Assembly (NCBI GenBank): GCA_910585455.1
Contig: CAJUEL010000056.1
Coordinates: 1-25,655 of the forward strand
Direction of reading: 5' to 3'
Length of the DNA stretch: 25,655 nucleotides
Source: an uncultured Eisenbergiella sp.
Lineage (GTDB): Bacteria > Bacillota > Clostridia > Lachnospirales > Lachnospiraceae
Notes under the pieces: model-generated
The model's input: the letters and a program-made list of their open reading frames with translations, nothing else
The model's database searches: none
Told to the model about the DNA's origin: nothing
Shown here: piece by piece, positions 22,212-25,655 of the stretch
How the letters are laid out: every line of letters starts with the position of its first letter
How positions within the stretch are numbered: the stretch's first letter is position 1
Program-made: the position numbers and the translations under genes

Positions 22212-23525
22212 ATGCTTACTACCCTGAAAAATGCATTTAAGATCAAGGAAATCCGTAAGAAACTCTTTTTCACCTTTCTGATGCTCATTGTGATCAGGAT
22301 GGGATGCCAGCTGCCGGTTCCCGGTGTGAACAGGCATTTCTTTTCTGACTGGTTTGCGGCACAGACGGGAGATACCTTCAGCTTTTTTAATGCGTTCACG
22401 GGCGGTTCTTTCGAGAACATGTCCCTGTTCGCATTGAACATCACCCCTTATATCACTTCCTCCATCATCATCCAGCTGATGACGATTGCAATTCCGAAGC
22501 TGGAGGAGATGCAGAAGGATGGAGAGGATGGGAGAAAAAAGCTTGCATCCATCACCAGATATGTGACGGTTGCCCTGGCGCTGATTGAATCTACGGCAAT
22601 GGCGATCGGCTTTGGGCGTCAGGGATTGATGGAGAGTTTCAATTTCCTGAATGTCGTTACAGTCATTACGGCTTTGACGGCAGGAAGCGCTTTCCTGATG
22701 TGGATTGGTGAACGTATCACGGAAAATGGCGTGGGTAACGGAATTTCCATTGTATTGACGATTAACATCATTTCCCGGATGCCGAATGATCTTGCGGGAC
22801 TTTACAACCAGTTTGTAAAGGGAAAGGCAGTTGCAGTCAGCGTGCTGGCCGCGCTCATCATCCTGGCAATCATTGTGGGAATGGTGGTTTTGGTCATTCT
22901 CTTAAACGATGCGACAAGGAAAATTCCTGTACAATATGCGAAGAAAATACAGGGACGGAAAATGGTTGGCGGACAGTCCACCTTCATTCCGTTAAAGGTG
23001 AACACTGCCGGTGTGATCCCGATCATCTTTGCACAGTCCATTATGCAGCTGCCGGTGGTGATTTGTCAGCTGGCAGGATATAATGGAACGGGATTCTGGG
23101 CACATGTCCTTCGGACCCTGAATTCCAGCTACTGGTGTAAGCCAAGCGAATTGGTATATTCCATCGGTCTGGTGATTTATGTTGTATTGGTAATCTTTTT
23201 TGCTTACTTCTATACATCCATCACCTTTAATCCATTGGAGGTTGCCAATAACATGAAAAAGCAGGGCGGCTTCATTCCGGGCATCAGGCCGGGTAAGCCT
23301 ACCAGCGATTATCTGACCAGAATACTGAATTATCTGATTTTTATCGGTGCGTGTGGTCTGACAATTGTATGTGTCATTCCTTATTTCTTTAACGGGATAT
23401 TCGGCGCCAGCGTTTCCTTCGGTGGAACGAGCCTGATCATCATCGTAAGCGTGCTGATCGAGACAATGAAACAGATCGAATCCCAGATGCTGGTTCGGAA
23501 TTATAAAGGCTTTTTAAATGACTGA
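22212..23525 (+). CDS. secY: SecY, protein-conducting channel
   Basis: The 437-residue membrane protein has ten recognisable hydrophobic segments. It shows FTFLMLIVIRMG and the plug region near 60-70 (FSFFNAFTGGSFENMSLFAL), then TPYITSSIIIQLM, GNGISIVLTINI, YAKKIQGRKMVGGQSTFIPL and FIPGIRPGKPT in the cytosolic loops that bind ribosomes and SecA. SecY, with SecE and SecG encoded elsewhere, forms the export channel. It starts directly after the rplO stop, using GAGGTG as binding site. Downstream, 77 nt with a weak hairpin separate it from adk. Confidence 0.98.
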   Translation: MLTTLKNAFKIKEIRKKLFFTFLMLIVIRMGCQLPVPGVNRHFFSDWFAAQTGDTFSFFNAFTGGSFENMSLFALNITPYITSSIIIQLMTIAIPKLEEMQKDGEDGRKKLASITRYVTVALALIESTAMAIGFGRQGLMESFNFLNVVTVITALTAGSAFLMWIGERITENGVGNGISIVLTINIISRMPNDLAGLYNQFVKGKAVAVSVLAALIILAIIVGMVVLVILLNDATRKIPVQYAKKIQGRKMVGGQSTFIPLKVNTAGVIPIIFAQSIMQLPVVICQLAGYNGTGFWAHVLRTLNSSYWCKPSELVYSIGLVIYVVLVIFFAYFYTSITFNPLEVANNMKKQGGFIPGIRPGKPTSDYLTRILNYLIFIGACGLTIVCVIPYFFNGIFGASVSFGGTSLIIIVSVLIETMKQIESQMLVRNYKGFLND

Positions 23526-23602
23526 GCAAAGGGTGGGGCAGGACGGCAACGTTCCTGTCCTACGTTGTTCATGACTATCAAAAATCGCGAAGGAAGGCTA
23601 TT

Positions 23603-24244
23603 ATGAAGATCATTATGTTGGGCGCCCCTGGCGCCGGCAAAGGAACGCAGGCGAAAATGATCGCCGAAAAGTACAGCGTGCCGCATATTTCCACGGGAGA
23701 CATTTTCCGTGCCAATATCAAGAGCGGCACAGCGCTTGGTATGGAAGCGAAGCAATACATGGATCAGGGAATGCTGGTGCCTGACGAGCTCACCGTAAGA
23801 ATTCTGCTGGACAGAGTGGCGCAGGAGGACTGTAAAGCAGGATACGTGCTGGACGGCTTCCCCAGGACCATTCCGCAGGCGGAGGTTCTGGAAAAGGAAC
23901 TGCATAAGCTGGGAGAAAAAATTGACTGGGCGATTGATGTGGATGTGCCGGATGAAAATATTATCAGAAGGATGTCAGGCAGACGGGCATGCTTAAGCTG
24001 TGGAGCGACCTATCATATGGAATATATTCCGCCCAAAAAGGAAGGCGTCTGCGATACCTGTGGTTCTGACCTCGTGCTGCGTGATGATGATAAGGCGGAA
24101 ACCGTTAAGAAACGTCTGGATGTCTATCACGAACAGACACAGCCTCTGATTGATTTTTACACAGACAGAAATATTTTGAGGACTGTGGACGGAACGCTTT
24201 CGATGGAAGATGTATTTGCTGCAATCGTGGCAATTCTCGACTGA
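23603..24244 (+). CDS. adk: Adenylate kinase, zinc-containing form
   Basis: The 213-residue protein has the P-loop GAPGAGKGTQ (7-16), the AMP site HISTGDIFR, and DGFPRT (84-89). The LID domain carries Cys130, Cys133, Cys150 and Cys153, which bind structural zinc as in many Gram-positive enzymes. It interconverts AMP, ADP and ATP. An AAGGAAGG precedes the ATG. Its place between secY and map is the usual Firmicutes order. Confidence 0.98.
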   Translation: MKIIMLGAPGAGKGTQAKMIAEKYSVPHISTGDIFRANIKSGTALGMEAKQYMDQGMLVPDELTVRILLDRVAQEDCKAGYVLDGFPRTIPQAEVLEKELHKLGEKIDWAIDVDVPDENIIRRMSGRRACLSCGATYHMEYIPPKKEGVCDTCGSDLVLRDDDKAETVKKRLDVYHEQTQPLIDFYTDRNILRTVDGTLSMEDVFAAIVAILD

Positions 24245-24262
24245 TGGATCTGGAGGGTGACG

Positions 24263-25039
24263 ATGGCTGTTTCAATCAAATCTGCCCGGGAGATCGAGCT
24301 GATGCGCAAGGCGGGAGAGCTGCTTGCGATGGTGCATGATGAGCTTGGAAAGGCAATCAGGCCGGGAATGTCCACACAGGAGGTCAATGAGCTGGGAACA
24401 CGGCTGATCCGGGACTGTGGCTGTGTGCCGAATTTTCTGCACTATAACGGGTATCCGGCGGCAATTTGCGTATCCGTAAACGATGAGGTCGTACACGGGA
24501 TTCCCCGAAAGGACCGCCTTTTAAAAGAGGGTGATATTGTCAGTCTGGACGCGGGATTGATTTACAAAGGGTATCATTCCGATGCGGCGCGGACCCATGC
24601 GGTGGGGAAAATAAGCGCAGAGGCACAGCAGCTGATTGATGTGACCAGGCAGAGTTTTTTTGAAGGCATAAAAATGGCGAGAGCGGGCTGTCATTTGCAT
24701 GATATTTCCGCTGCGATTGATGCCTACGTAAGCCGGTTCGGATATGGAATCGTCAGGGACCTTGTAGGGCATGGCATTGGTACTTCGCTGCATGAGGATC
24801 CCCAGATCCCGAATTTCGCCCAGAAAAGAAAAGGCGTCAGGCTGCAGCCTGGCATGACACTGGCAGTGGAGCCGATGATCAATGCCGGAGGCTGGAAGGT
24901 GAACTTTTTAAAGGACGGATGGACGGTGGTGACAAAGGACGGATCTCTGTCAGCTCATTATGAAAATACAATCCTGATTACCGATGGGGAACCGGAAATT
25001 CTGACTATGCCCAGGGGCGGGCTATCGCCTGTGATATAA
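24263..25039 (+). CDS. map: Methionine aminopeptidase type I
   Basis: The 258-residue protein has all five metal ligands: Asp96 (SLDAG), Asp107 (HSDAART), His170 (GHGIG), Glu203 (AVEPM) and Glu234 (HYENT). His78 lies in the substrate site (VVHGIP). It removes the initiator methionine from new proteins. The ATG at 24263 lies 5 nt after GGAGGG; a GTG 6 nt earlier overlaps that site and is rejected. It has no zinc-finger N-terminal extension. Confidence 0.97.
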   Translation: MAVSIKSAREIELMRKAGELLAMVHDELGKAIRPGMSTQEVNELGTRLIRDCGCVPNFLHYNGYPAAICVSVNDEVVHGIPRKDRLLKEGDIVSLDAGLIYKGYHSDAARTHAVGKISAEAQQLIDVTRQSFFEGIKMARAGCHLHDISAAIDAYVSRFGYGIVRDLVGHGIGTSLHEDPQIPNFAQKRKGVRLQPGMTLAVEPMINAGGWKVNFLKDGWTVVTKDGSLSAHYENTILITDGEPEILTMPRGGLSPVI

Positions 25040-25049
25040 GGAAGATATC

Positions 25050-25346
25050 ATGAAAAAAGAAGGGAAAAAGCTGGTCGGAAAGCTGGCAGTCTCCTGCGCA
25101 GGACATGACAGGGATAAAATTTACCTGATTACAGGGGAAACGGATGCATATGTGTATCTGGCGGACGGCAGGTTAAAAACCTGGAGCGCCCCGAAGAAAA
25201 AAAACAGGAAGCATATCTGTCTGCTCCCCGCCGGACTTTCCGGGGAGGAGCTCAGATGTCTGGCTGCAAATCCGGCGGATGCCGATACCAGGATCAAGAG
25301 ATGTATAAAAATTTATGAGCGAAACAGTCAAAGAGTATGGAGGTAA
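25050..25346 (+). CDS. KOW-domain RNA-binding protein
   Basis: The 98-residue protein has KLVGKLAVSCAGHDRDKIYL, a KOW/L14e-like start, then YLADGRLKTWSAPKKKNRKH. It resembles the small RNA-binding protein (L14E/L6E/L27E-like) encoded between map and infA in many Clostridia, whose function is unknown. The basic patch KKKNRKH suggests rRNA contact. It starts 10 nt after map, with AAGGAAG as binding site, and ends 3 nt before infA, so it is in the same transcript. Confidence 0.82.
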   Translation: MKKEGKKLVGKLAVSCAGHDRDKIYLITGETDAYVYLADGRLKTWSAPKKKNRKHICLLPAGLSGEELRCLAANPADADTRIKRCIKIYERNSQRVWR

Positions 25347-25349
25347 GAC

Positions 25350-25568
25350 ATGTCTAAAGCAGATGTAATCGAAATCGAAGGCACAGTGGTAGAAAAGCTT
25401 CCCAATACCATGTTTCAGGTGGAGTTAGAGAACGGACACAGGGTATTGGCACATATCAGCGGAAAGCTGAGACAGAATTTTATCAGAATCCTGCCCGGCG
25501 ACAGGGTAACGTTGGAGCTTTCTCCCTATGATCTCTCGAAAGGGAGGATTATCTGGAGAGATAAATAG
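25350..25568 (+). CDS. infA: Translation initiation factor IF-1
   Basis: The 72-residue protein begins MSKADVIEIEGTVVEKLPNT and contains HISGKLRQNFIRILPGDRVT and YDLSKGRIIWR, the full OB-fold of IF-1. It binds the A site of the 30S subunit during initiation. The start is preceded by TATGGAGG. In related genomes rpmJ and rpsM follow closely; here the 87 nt to the window end contain no rpmJ. Confidence 0.98.
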   Translation: MSKADVIEIEGTVVEKLPNTMFQVELENGHRVLAHISGKLRQNFIRILPGDRVTLELSPYDLSKGRIIWRDK

Positions 25569-25606
25569 AGAATAGAAAAGGATTGTTTTTTTGGAAAAGC
25601 GGTTGA

Positions 25607-25642
25607 ATGAAAAGTTAAATTCCGCATGAAAAGTTAAATTCC
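25607..25642. repeat. Two tandem 19-bp repeats after infA
   Basis: ATGAAAAGTTAAATTCC occurs at 25607-25623 and 25626-25642, spaced by GC, a period of 19 bp. No stem and T-run terminator is seen. Multiple short direct repeats near an end are a feature of IS21-type elements, so this may be an element edge. The window ends too soon to tell. Confidence 0.6.
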
Positions 25643-25655
25643 ACACTGAAGACTA

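Noticed and set aside
23535..23562. Hairpin between secY and adk as a terminator
   Set aside because: The stem is about 5 bp with no T-run; readthrough to adk is expected in this operon.
25607..25642. CRISPR array start
   Set aside because: Two direct repeats are separated by only 2 bp, with no spacer-sized sequence between them.

Overview
The window looks like a chromosomal segment of a Lachnospiraceae-like Clostridia (Firmicutes). Evidence: strong AGGAGG-type ribosome binding sites, a zinc-binding (type Z) S14 protein, a four-cysteine LID in adenylate kinase, a CCA-less tRNA gene, a KOW-domain protein between map and infA, and moderate GC with some AT-rich islands. The species cannot be named from sequence alone.

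Layout. (1) 1-830 is mostly non-coding. It holds two terminator hairpins, a 47-residue minus-strand gene with a near-consensus promoter, and the divergent promoter of the next operon. (2) 832-3344 is an ABC transporter pair. The first subunit is full length but has Tyr at the H-switch position; the second has only its membrane domain. (3) 3451-8897 is a dense housekeeping operon: a YcxB-like membrane protein, tsaE, tsaB, rimI, a small Cys-rich protein, rnz (RNase Z), tsaD and ispD. It joins three of the enzymes for the tRNA t6A modification with ribosomal N-acetylation, tRNA 3' maturation and isoprenoid synthesis. (4) 8894-9252 is one giant imperfect palindrome (arms about 160 bp). It is followed by a tRNA-Val(GAC) gene with its own promoter and terminator. 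(5) 9441-12420 is a decayed, partly AT-rich accessory island: a CAP lipoprotein gene broken off early in its domain, an AlbA_2/HATPase-type regulator-like gene with an internal 22-bp inverted repeat, and the two leading ORFs of an IS66-like element, the second frameshifted and cut off. (6) 12431-25568 is the S10-spc ribosomal protein operon: promoter, structured leader, then rpsJ, rplC, rplD, rplW, rplB, rpsS, rplV, rpsC, rplP, rpmC, rpsQ, rplN, rplX, rplE, rpsN, rpsH, rplF, rplR, rpsE, rpmD, rplO, secY, adk, map, a KOW protein and infA. A foreign-looking hairpin sits between rpsH and rplF. (7) The last 87 bases hold two tandem 19-bp repeats where rpmJ would be expected.

The genes are mostly core translation functions: ribosome assembly, initiation, protein export (secY), N-terminal Met removal, and tRNA modification and processing. 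The most unusual items are the giant hairpin next to the tRNA, the decayed island abutting the S10 promoter, the hairpin inside the spc cluster, and the candidate S10 leader RNA. No complete new defence or mobile system was found. Family names given without tools rest on motif recognition from memory.
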